A stretch of DNA of 34,716 nt. Origin: Sphingopyxis sp. RIFCSPHIGHO2_12_FULL_65_19. Its GTDB lineage: Bacteria > Pseudomonadota > Alphaproteobacteria > Sphingomonadales > Sphingomonadaceae. The stretch is from positions 5,097 to 39,812 of the forward strand of contig NZ_MIAM01000005.1 in assembly GCF_001830555.1 (NCBI RefSeq), written 5' to 3'. The position numbers and the translations under genes were made by a program. Positions 27,050 to 34,181 of this stretch are shown here, in pieces; within the stretch, counting starts at the first letter, position 1, and each line of letters begins with the position of its first letter. Under the pieces are notes generated by a model. The model saw only the letters and a list, made by a program, of their open reading frames with translations. It was not told where the DNA came from and did no database searches.

Positions 27050-28111
27050 CTATCGGCTTTCCTGATCGCCGTGGATCGGCAGGGTGCCAAGGCTTGTATA
27101 GCGTGCGGCGAGTGCTTCAACCCATGCGATCGCTTCGGCGATGGCGGGCGCATGGTCCGCCGCCGCCTGTGCTTGCAGCTCGCGGCGCAGATCGGGGCTG
27201 TAGCCATGTTCGGGGGCTTTGGAATATTGGCGCATGATCGGCCCGGCCAGCGCGGCATCGACCCGTGCCGCGTCGACCGGGAGCCCGAAATGGCCGCATT
27301 GCGCGGCGAGCGCGGCCGCCGGATCGGCCAACAGTCGCTCGAAATCGACCCACAGGTGACGGGGGTCGGAGGGGGGCAGGGTGCGCTGCGCTGTCGCCAT
27401 TTCGCACAGCCAGCTCATCGCGACGCGGGTGACCGGCGGCAACTGCCACAGGGCAAAGGGGAAGTCGGGCAGCAACGCCGCCAGCCGCGCCATGCGGGCG
27501 GGCGCCTGCGCCAACGTTTCGGTCCGCGAAGCGTCGCCCGCCAGGATCGTTTCGATGTAGCGCGGCAGCGGGACGTGGAGAAAGACCGCGCGGCCGCCGG
27601 GTCCGGTCAGATCATCGGCGATCGCGGTGATGACGCTCGATGCCTTGACCATCGCGCGCTGATCGGGGGCAAAGCCTCGCCCCAACCATCGGGCAACCTG
27701 TTCGCGGCGGTGGCGGTAGCGATCGGGCGACCAGACCGATTCGGGGCGGTCGATCCGGTCGGCGACCTGCGTCAGCGCGCGCAGCAGCATCGGTTCGCGG
27801 AGCGGCAGCACGCCCCCTGCATCGGCCAACAGGCGCGAGAGGAGCGTCGAGCCGACATGCCCGATATGAAAGATGAAGTCGGGCCGCGGCGACGCGGCGC
27901 CCAGATCGGGGAGGGCGTCCCACGCCACCCACTCGCGCCCGATCCGTTCGGTGAGCAGCCGCTGGTCGAGAAAGCTCGCGGCGCGATAATCCGCTTCGCC
28001 GAGCAGCGCGACCAGCACCCGGTCGTTCGCCAGGTCCGCCATATGCGGCAGCAGGCTGGCGTCGGCCGCAAAGCGGTGCTGGAAAGAGGTTTCGACCATC
28101 GCCGTTGCCAT
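27050..28111 (-). CDS. Sulfotransferase-like P-loop protein
   Basis: A 353-residue protein. FIFHIGHVGSTLLSRLL at about 79-95 resembles the 5'-phosphosulfate loop of PAPS-dependent sulfotransferases, and the later AVFLHVPLPRYIETIL and HLWVDFERLLADPAAAL match the 3'-phosphate and C-terminal parts seen in that superfamily. The real substrate is not known and a kinase-like or other P-loop role is possible. Starts are uncertain: ATG 28111, ATG 28099 and GTG 28147 are in frame and none has a good ribosome-binding site; I take 28111. It is coupled to the dioxygenase gene, and the pair lies near two TonB receptors. Confidence 0.68.
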   Translation of the reverse strand: MATAMVETSFQHRFAADASLLPHMADLANDRVLVALLGEADYRAASFLDQRLLTERIGREWVAWDALPDLGAASPRPDFIFHIGHVGSTLLSRLLADAGGVLPLREPMLLRALTQVADRIDRPESVWSPDRYRHRREQVARWLGRGFAPDQRAMVKASSVITAIADDLTGPGGRAVFLHVPLPRYIETILAGDASRTETLAQAPARMARLAALLPDFPFALWQLPPVTRVAMSWLCEMATAQRTLPPSDPRHLWVDFERLLADPAAALAAQCGHFGLPVDAARVDAALAGPIMRQYSKAPEHGYSPDLRRELQAQAAADHAPAIAEAIAWVEALAARYTSLGTLPIHGDQESR

Positions 28112-28199
28112 AGGAAAGGCGCGGCGGGTTGACCAGACAGGATGCACCGGTGATCGGCGTTGGGTTCGGGGTGGGAAGCGGACGTTCGCTCCGCCCTCT

Positions 28200-28272
28200 C
28201 GTCACCCCGGACTTGATCCGGGGTCCATGACTTCAGCGCCGCGATGGATCCCGGATCAAGTCCGGGATGACG
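28200..28272. repeat. REP-like inverted repeat
   Basis: Two 28-bp arms (28200-28227 and 28245-28272) match as inverted repeats at 26 of 28 positions around a 17-base loop. Each arm holds CCGGACTTGATCCGG or its complement. This type of element is widespread in alphaproteobacterial, especially sphingomonad, intergenic DNA. Confidence 0.85.
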
Positions 28273-28333
28273 AAGAAACAAGGTCCGCTTCCGCTCGAAA
28301 CCGGCCATGCGTCGCCGCACTTCGCACCATATG

Positions 28334-28370
28334 AAAAGGGCCGCGCTTCCTTTCGGAAACGCGGCCCTTT
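28334..28370 (-). terminator. Rho-independent terminator of the rpsF-rpsR-rplI operon
   Basis: Read on the minus strand, AAAGGGCCGCG and CGCGGCCCTTTT form a long GC-rich stem with a short central loop, 25 bp after the rplI stop, ending in a T run. Confidence 0.88.
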
Positions 28371-28394
28371 CAAAAGACTTTTGGCAGAGGAAGC

Positions 28395-29021
28395 TTAAGC
28401 TTCTTCGGCTTCGTCCGCAGCAGCTTCGCCAGCGTGGTCCGACGGCGCGGCGCCCGCGTCGTCAAACTCGTCCTCGCTGTCGGGTTCCAGCGCCGTGGCA
28501 GCAGCCTCGGCCTGTTCTTCCTCGAACATCGCGGCGATGACGTCGATGCCCTGCTTCTGCATTTCGGCTTCGTCGGGCGAGCGGGCGACGTTGACGCCAA
28601 CCGACACGACGACTTCGGGGTGCAGCTTGACCTTGACGTCGACCAGGCCGAGCGACTTGATCGGGCGTTCGAGTTCGACCATCGACTTGCCGATGCCTTC
28701 GACGCCGTCTTCGGCGAGGGCGTCGACGATGTCACGGACCGAAACCGAGCCGTAAAGCTGGCCGGTGTTCGACGCCTGGCGGATCAGGACGATCTGCTTG
28801 CCGTCGATGTCCTTGGCGCGGCCTTCGGCAGCGGTGCGACGTTCGGCGTTATCGGCCTCGATCTTGCCGCGGTTCGCTTCAAACAGCTTGCGGTTGGTGT
28901 CGTTCGCGCGCAACGCTTTGTTGTTGGGCAACAAATAGTTGCGGGCAAAGCCGTTCTTGACAGTGACGACATCGCCGATGCCGCCGAGTTTCTCGATACG
29001 TTCGAGCAGGATGATTTCCAT
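28395..29021 (-). CDS. rplI: 50S ribosomal protein L9, with acidic C-terminal extension
   Basis: A 208-residue protein. Residues 1-150 are normal L9: MEIILLERIEKLGGIGDVV, VKNGFARNYLLPNNKAL, the long helix, and the C-terminal domain with LYGSVSVRDIVDAL and VVVSVGVNVARSPDEAE. Residues about 165-208 are an added Glu/Ala/Asp-rich tail. L9 binds 23S rRNA near the L1 stalk. The ATG follows a strong AAGGAGG, and the gene is 13 bp after rpsR in the operon rpsF-rpsR-rplI. Confidence 0.97.
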   Translation of the reverse strand: MEIILLERIEKLGGIGDVVTVKNGFARNYLLPNNKALRANDTNRKLFEANRGKIEADNAERRTAAEGRAKDIDGKQIVLIRQASNTGQLYGSVSVRDIVDALAEDGVEGIGKSMVELERPIKSLGLVDVKVKLHPEVVVSVGVNVARSPDEAEMQKQGIDVIAAMFEEEQAEAAATALEPDSEDEFDDAGAAPSDHAGEAAADEAEEA

Positions 29022-29034
29022 CGGTCCGCCCTCC

Positions 29035-29259
29035 TTACTTCACAATGTAGGGGAGCAGGCCGATGTGGCGCGAGCGCTTGATCGCTTTTGCCAGCTCACG
29101 CTGCTTCTTGGTGGACACCGCGGTGATCCGCGACGGGACGATCTTGCCGCGCTCCGACAGGTAACCCTGGAGCAGGCGGACGTCCTTGTAGTCGATGACC
29201 GGTGCGTCCTTCTGGCTGAAGGGGCAGGTCTTGCGGCGGCGGAAAAAGGGTCGTGCCAT
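29035..29259 (-). CDS. rpsR: 30S ribosomal protein S18
   Basis: A 74-residue protein of normal length. [32 protein letters not shown] and the ending [13 protein letters not shown] are full family signatures. It binds with S6 in the platform of the small subunit. It lies 11 bp after rpsF with AAGGA upstream. Confidence 0.98.
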   Translation of the reverse strand: MARPFFRRRKTCPFSQKDAPVIDYKDVRLLQGYLSERGKIVPSRITAVSTKKQRELAKAIKRSRHIGLLPYIVK

Positions 29260-29270
29260 GATCGTTATCC

Positions 29271-29636
29271 TTATTCTTCGCCGTCGCGGTCACGGCCGCG
29301 GCCGCCACGACGTTCCTGCTTGCGCATCATCACGGACGGACCCTTTTCGAGTTCGTCGACGCGGATGGTGATCCAGCGGATGATATCTTCGTTGATCGCA
29401 GCCTGGCGCTCGATCTCTGCAATGGCTTCGCCCGACACTTCGGCCGACAGCATCACATAATGACCCTTGCGGTTCTTCTGGATCTTGTAGGCGAGCTGCT
29501 TGAGGCCCCAGGTTTCGGTCTTGTGAACCTGGCCCTTATATTCGCCGATGACGTTGGTGACGGTTTCCGCCAGCGCGTCGACCTGAGCCTGGCTCAGGTC
29601 CTGACGCGCGATAAAAACATGCTCGTAAAACGGCAT
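29271..29636 (-). CDS. rpsF: 30S ribosomal protein S6
   Basis: A 121-residue protein with [34 protein letters not shown] and [20 protein letters not shown], all typical of S6. The C-terminal tail is basic ([13 protein letters not shown]). It pairs with S18 on the ribosome and is the first gene of the operon, preceded by GAAGGAAG. Confidence 0.98.
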   Translation of the reverse strand: MPFYEHVFIARQDLSQAQVDALAETVTNVIGEYKGQVHKTETWGLKQLAYKIQKNRKGHYVMLSAEVSGEAIAEIERQAAINEDIIRWITIRVDELEKGPSVMMRKQERRGGRGRDRDGEE

Positions 29637-29801
29637 GGTGCGCTTCCTTCGATTTGGCCGATCGCTGGTCTTGCGCCAATCGCAAAACCCCTCCGGCTGT
29701 CGTCAAGTCTTGCGTATTGGTGCAAAACAAACGGGGCGAACGGCACAAGGCCTCGCCCCGAATGAGCGCGCCTATACAGATTCGCGGGGAGAAATCAAGC
29801 A
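29637..29801 (-). promoter_or_regulatory. rpsF operon upstream region
   Basis: This is the proximal half of a 352-bp gap without genes. On the minus strand TTGACG occurs at 29706-29701, about 65 bp upstream of rpsF, and is a candidate -35 box, but no good -10 box follows at 16-18 bp. The distal half of the gap is the repeat at 29802-29988. Confidence 0.35.
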
Positions 29802-29988
29802 TACTCCCCCTCTCCACTTGCGGGAGAGGGTTGTGCAAACTTGCGAACTTGTTCGCTAGTCGAAGCTGGGTGAGGGGGCGTGGTCGCGCCGCGACCATGC
29901 GAGCCGCAGGCTCGCAACCCCTCATCCAAGTTCGCCTAATCGCTTTGCGATAGGGCTTCCTATCCTTCTCCCGCAAGGGGAGGAGGGA
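29802..29988. repeat. Palindromic intergenic element, copy 2, MITE-like
   Basis: The element begins with a hairpin (CCCTCTCC-ACTTGC-GGGAGAGGG) and ends with another (CCTTCTCCCGCAAGGGG...). The two ends are imperfect inverted repeats of each other. In between are further small palindromes such as GCGAGCC-GCA-GGCTCGC near 29899-29915 and GGTCGCGCCGCGACC at 29882-29896. Its right part (29923-29987) aligns with 15025-15090. It abuts the end of the MurC-like gene. Confidence 0.78.
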
Positions 29989-31368
29989 TTATGTGAGCTT
30001 TCCGAGCAATTCCCGCCCGAATTCGGTGAGCGTGTCGTCGCGCGCGCCGAGGATGAGGATACGGTCGCCAGCCTTTGCCGCATCGAGCATTGCCGCGCCG
30101 CACGCCGCGCGGGTGGTCAGATGCACGGCATCGGCCCCGCCCGCGACGACATCGGCGACGAGCGCCTCGCTGCCGATGCTGCGATCGACGGTGCCGCCGA
30201 AATAGACGGGATCGCACACGAAGAGCCTGTCTTGGAAACGCATCCCGGCGGCAAAGCTCGCCGCGAGTTCCTTGCCCATCTGGCGCAGCGGGCCATAGCC
30301 GTGCGGCTGGAAAAAGATCAGCGCGCGGCCGGGCAGTTCGGCAACGGCGGCGAGGGTGGCGGCGACCTTATCGGGATTATGCGCGAAATCGTCGATCACG
30401 GTGATGCCGTTGGCTTGTCCGAGCACTTCGTACCGGCGCGCGAGACCGGCAAAATCGGCCAGCGCCTCGACCGCCTGCGCGACGGGAACGCCGACGGCGC
30501 ACGTCGCGGCGATGGCAGCAAGCGCATTGGCGGCATTATGGCGGCCCGGCATGCGGAGCCGGACCTGATGGGCGGCCTCCTCGGCCTGGACGGTGAAGCG
30601 GCAGCCGTCGGCCAGCGCCTCAAAGGCGCTCGCGCGCATGTCCGCATGCTCGCGAAAGCCGAACGACACAGCATTGTCAAATGACAGGAAGGGTGTGCTC
30701 TCGTCATCGTCGGCGTTCAGCACCGCAACGCGTGATTTCAGGATAAAATCAGAAAACAGGATGTGCAGCTCTTCCAGGCTCTTGTGATCGAGGCTGATGT
30801 TGGTGACCACCGCGACGTCGGGCGCATAGAGCGCGATCGATCCGTCGCTTTCGTCGACTTCACTGACGTAGATGGCGGTGTCGCCGACGAGCGCGCTGGC
30901 GAAGGGCGTGTCGGCGCCCGCGAAATTGCGCATCACCGCGCCGTTCATCACGGTCGGCTTCTTCCCTGCACTTTCGAGAATCCAGCCGATCATCCCGGTA
31001 ACGGTCGATTTGCCACTCGTCCCGCCGACGCCAACCGCCTGTGCAGCTTCGTTGAACAGCGCGGCGTTGAGGTCGGCGCGCGTCATGCGCGGCAGTCCAA
31101 GATCCCGCGCAGCCGCGATGTCGGGCACGCTATCCTCCACCGCCGCCGAGGCGACGAGGATCTGTCCGGCGACGACGCCGCTGCCATCCTGTGGGAACAG
31201 CGCGATATTCTGACCCTCGACCCACGCGAATTTATCGGGGCTGCGCCCCTGATCGCGGCTGCGATCCGATCCCGACACTGTATCGCCGCGCGCCGCGACG
31301 ATCATCGCCAGCGGCAACATGCCCGACCCGCCGATGCCGCAGAAGAAATAGGATTTGTTTTCGGCCAT
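29989..31368 (-). CDS. MurC-like Mur ligase family protein
   Basis: A 459-residue Mur ligase. The N-terminal Rossmann loop is GIGGSGM (11-17), the ATP loop is GTSGKST (116-122), SEVDESDGS matches the MurC central motif, MPGRHNAANALAA is the family substrate segment, and IDDFAHNPDKV is the C-terminal domain entry (MurC normally has AHHP). These ligases add an amino acid or peptide to UDP-MurNAc. The DESDGS motif favours MurC over Mpl, but the divergent LD-carboxypeptidase gene favours a role in peptidoglycan recycling, where Mpl works. I therefore leave the exact reaction open and give no symbol. The start MAENKSYFFCGIG fits the family. Confidence 0.82.
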   Translation of the reverse strand: MAENKSYFFCGIGGSGMLPLAMIVAARGDTVSGSDRSRDQGRSPDKFAWVEGQNIALFPQDGSGVVAGQILVASAAVEDSVPDIAAARDLGLPRMTRADLNAALFNEAAQAVGVGGTSGKSTVTGMIGWILESAGKKPTVMNGAVMRNFAGADTPFASALVGDTAIYVSEVDESDGSIALYAPDVAVVTNISLDHKSLEELHILFSDFILKSRVAVLNADDDESTPFLSFDNAVSFGFREHADMRASAFEALADGCRFTVQAEEAAHQVRLRMPGRHNAANALAAIAATCAVGVPVAQAVEALADFAGLARRYEVLGQANGITVIDDFAHNPDKVAATLAAVAELPGRALIFFQPHGYGPLRQMGKELAASFAAGMRFQDRLFVCDPVYFGGTVDRSIGSEALVADVVAGGADAVHLTTRAACGAAMLDAAKAGDRILILGARDDTLTEFGRELLGKLT

Positions 31369-31422
31369 CGCGCGGCGTTATGGCGTTGGCGAAGGGTTTG
31401 CAACCGGAGCGGCACACTCTTT

Positions 31423-31506
31423 CCCGTTCGCATCGAGCGAAGTCGAGATGCCCCTCGGCCTTGCGCTTCGACGACGGGTGTCTCGACTTCGCTCGACACG
31501 AACGGA
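31423..31506. repeat. REP-like inverted repeat between divergent genes
   Basis: Arms 31423-31452 and 31477-31506 are inverted repeats at 25 of 30 positions with a 24-base loop. The common core is TCGAGCGAAGTCGAGA and its complement. It fills most of the 153-bp gap between the MurC-like gene and the LD-carboxypeptidase, so promoters there must overlap it. Confidence 0.85.
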
Positions 31507-31521
31507 TTTACAGGTCGCTCG

Positions 31522-32348
31522 ATGCGCATCGGAATTGTCGCCCCCTCCACGCCGATCCTGCCCGACGATGCCGAGGCGGTGCGCGCGCTGGCGAGCCTCG
31601 GCTATCCCGACGTCGAGCTGGTCTTCGACGCGCAATGCTTTGCGACCCACGGCCATTTCGCGGGTGAGGACGGACACCGATTTGCCGCGCTGGTAGAGAT
31701 GGCGAACCGTCCCGACATCGACGCGGTGTGGTTCGCGCGCGGCGGTTATGGCGCGTGCCGGATCGCCGAGGATGCCGTCGCGGCGATGACCGATGGTGCG
31801 CGGCGCAAGGCATTCCTGGGCTATTCGGACCAGGGCAATGTGCTGGGCGCGCTGTATCGCGAGGGTTTCGATCATGTCGCGCACGGCCCGATGGTCGCCG
31901 ATATCCGCCGCGACGGCGGCGAGGCCGCGGTGCTGCGCGCGCTCGACTGGCTGTCGCGCGCGATCCGGGCGCTTGCGAGGCGGGGCTGGAACATGGCGCG
32001 CGCCACGCGGCGTTCAACCTGATGACACTGTCGATGTTGCTCGGCACCCCGCTCGAACCCGATCTGGCGGGGCATGTCCTGCTCGTCGAGGAGGTGAGCG
32101 AATATCTCTATGCGTTCGACCGCGCCTTTTTTCATGTGGCAAGCTATCTCGGCCCACGCGGGCTCGCGGGGTTGCGTCTCGGCCGCGTCGGCGACATTCG
32201 CGAGAACGACCGGCCGTTTGGCATGGAGGCCGAAGACATTGCGCGGGAATGGTGCGCGCGGTGCGACATTCCGTATCTGGGCCGCGCTGACATCGGGCAT
32301 GATGCGGACAACAAGGTCGTCCCCTTCGGCTTGCATCGCGCCGGGTGA
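31522..32348 (+). pseudogene. LD-carboxypeptidase (LdcA family), split by a one-base frameshift
   Basis: The first 145 codons encode MRIGIVAPSTPI, ARGGYGACRI and the nucleophile motif FLGYSDQ, ending around RALDWLS. The rest of the family sequence continues in the next frame (ARDPGACEAGLEHGARHAAFNL, VLLVEEVSEYLYAFDR, then the C-terminal PFGLHRAG). The catalytic Ser is thus in one frame and the Glu and His in the other. The shift lies in the CG run at 31954-31962; one added base would give 276 codons (275 residues), the usual length. Such enzymes remove the terminal D-Ala from murein tetrapeptides in recycling. It may be a real knock-out or an assembly error. Confidence 0.85.
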
Positions 32349-32366
32349 GAGAATAGGCGCCCTAAC

Positions 32367-32436
32367 CGTCGCCCCCGCGCAAGCGGGGGCCGCTAGAGTT
32401 AGAACGCCAACGGCCCCCGCCTTCGCGGGGGCGACG
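32367..32436. repeat. GC-rich inverted repeat
   Basis: Arms 32367-32392 and 32411-32436 are inverted repeats at 24 of 26 positions with an 18-base loop. Each arm is also a small hairpin by itself (GCCCCCGC/GCGGGGGC). It fills the 105-bp gap between the LD-carboxypeptidase and fabD and could act as a terminator-like structure, although no T run follows. Confidence 0.85.
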
Positions 32437-32453
32437 ATAAAGAGGGCAGGGAT

Positions 32454-33392
32454 ATGCGCGCATTCATCTTTCCGGGTCAGGGCAGCCAGGCGGTCGGTAT
32501 GGGCAAGGCCTTGTCCGACGCGTCGCCGGTCGCGCGCGAAGTGTTTCAGGAGGTCGACGATGCGCTCGGCCAGAAGCTGTTCCAGTTGATGAGCGAAGGC
32601 CCCGAAGACCAGCTGACCCTGACCGAAAACGCCCAGCCGGCGATCATGGCGAATGCGATTGCGACGCTGCGCGTACTGGAAAAGGAAGGCGGCGTGACGC
32701 TGTCGGCCAAGGCCGATTATGTCGCGGGTCACAGCCTGGGCGAATATAGCGCGCTTTGCGCCGCGGGGGCGTTCGACCTGGCGACCACGGCGCGCCTGCT
32801 CAAGACGCGCGGGCAGGCGATGCAGGCGGCCGTTCCCGTCGGCGTCGGCGCGATGGCGGCGCTGCTTGGCGCCGATATCGACACCGCGCAAAAGCTGGCC
32901 GATGCGGCGGCCGAAGGCGAGGTGTGCACCGTCGCGAACGACAACGACCCGTCGCAGGTCGTGATCTCGGGCCACAAGGGCGCAGTCGAACGCGCGGTGG
33001 CGCTGGTCAAGGATTATGGCATCAAGCGCGGCGTGTTGCTGCCGGTGTCGGCGCCGTTCCATTGCCCGCTGATGCAGCCTGCCGCCGACGCGATGGCCGA
33101 GGCACTGGCCGCGAACATGCCCGTCGCGCCGTTCGTGCCGGTCGTCGCCAATGTGACTGCCAGCCCGGTCAGCGACGCCGACACGATCCGCGATCTGCTT
33201 GTGCAACAGGTCACCGGGCGCGTCCGCTGGCGCGAAAGCGTCGGCGCGATGGAAGATATCGGCGTCGTGCATTTCGTCGAGTTCGGCGGCAAGGTTCTCT
33301 CGCCGATGGTCAAGCGCAGCGCAGCGGGCGACGTCGAGACGGCCAGCGTGATTTCGATGGACGACATCGAAGCTTTGCTCAAGACGCTTTAA
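32454..33392 (+). CDS. fabD: Malonyl-CoA:ACP transacylase
   Basis: A 312-residue protein. FPGQGSQAVGMGKAL is the N-terminal oxyanion segment, GHSLGEYSAL contains nucleophile Ser94, TRGQAMQ contains Arg119, which binds the malonyl carboxylate, and PVSAPFHCPLM contains catalytic His203. It moves malonyl from CoA to acyl carrier protein for fatty acid synthesis. The ATG follows GAGGGCAGGGAT. It is 23 bp upstream of fabG in the usual order. Confidence 0.97.
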   Translation: MRAFIFPGQGSQAVGMGKALSDASPVAREVFQEVDDALGQKLFQLMSEGPEDQLTLTENAQPAIMANAIATLRVLEKEGGVTLSAKADYVAGHSLGEYSALCAAGAFDLATTARLLKTRGQAMQAAVPVGVGAMAALLGADIDTAQKLADAAAEGEVCTVANDNDPSQVVISGHKGAVERAVALVKDYGIKRGVLLPVSAPFHCPLMQPAADAMAEALAANMPVAPFVPVVANVTASPVSDADTIRDLLVQQVTGRVRWRESVGAMEDIGVVHFVEFGGKVLSPMVKRSAAGDVETASVISMDDIEALLKTL

Positions 33393-33415
33393 GATCCAGA
33401 TTTCAGGAGACTAAT

Positions 33416-34156
33416 ATGTTCGATCTCACCGGCATGACCGCCCTTGTTACCGGCGCTTCGGGCGGTATCGGTTCGGCGATTGCGCAGGCGCTAGCGGCGC
33501 AAGGGGCGCGGCTCGCGGTGTCGGGGTCCAATGCCGACAAGCTGAACGCGTTTCGTGATACGCTCGGCGGCGAACATGTCGCTTTGCCCTGCAACCTTGG
33601 CGATGCCGCCGCGGTCGATGCGCTGGTGCCCTCGGCGGTCGAGGCGCTGGGCGGGCTTGATATCCTCGTCAACAATGCCGGGGTGACGCGCGACAATTTG
33701 ATCATGCGGATGAAGGACGAGGAGTGGATGGACGTCATCCGCATCAACCTCGAGGCCAATTTCCGCCTCGCGCGCGCGGCTGCCAAGCCGATGATGAAGG
33801 CGCGTTTCGGGCGCATCATTTCGATCACCAGCGTCGTCGGCGCGACCGGCAATCCGGGTCAGGCCAATTATGCCGCGTCGAAGGCCGGGGTGACCGGCAT
33901 GACCAAGGCGCTGGCGCAGGAACTCGCAAGCCGCGGCGTCACCGCAAACTGTGTCGCGCCGGGCTTTATCGCCACGGCGATGACCGACGACCTGCCCGAA
34001 GCGCAAAAGGAAGCACTCAACCAGCGGATTCCGGCGGGCCGGATGGGCGCGGGCAGCGACATCGCCGCCGCCGTCGTCTATCTCGCGTCGAAGGAAGCCG
34101 GATATGTCACCGGACAGACGTTGCATGTGAACGGCGGGATGGCGATGTTGTCCTGA
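33416..34156 (+). CDS. fabG: 3-oxoacyl-[ACP] reductase
   Basis: A 246-residue short-chain dehydrogenase. The NADPH loop is TGASGGIG (12-19), NNAG lies at 86-89, and the catalytic set is Asn111, Ser139, Tyr152 and Lys156 in NYAASKAG. RGVTANCVAPGFIATAMT and the ending TGQTLHVNGGMAM are FabG signatures. It reduces 3-oxoacyl-ACP in fatty acid elongation. CAGGAGA upstream of ATG 33416 supports the start. An in-frame upstream extension falls inside fabD and is a shadow. Confidence 0.97.
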   Translation: MFDLTGMTALVTGASGGIGSAIAQALAAQGARLAVSGSNADKLNAFRDTLGGEHVALPCNLGDAAAVDALVPSAVEALGGLDILVNNAGVTRDNLIMRMKDEEWMDVIRINLEANFRLARAAAKPMMKARFGRIISITSVVGATGNPGQANYAASKAGVTGMTKALAQELASRGVTANCVAPGFIATAMTDDLPEAQKEALNQRIPAGRMGAGSDIAAAVVYLASKEAGYVTGQTLHVNGGMAMLS

Positions 34157-34181
34157 CGCGTTGGTCTGGAAGGAATTGCCG

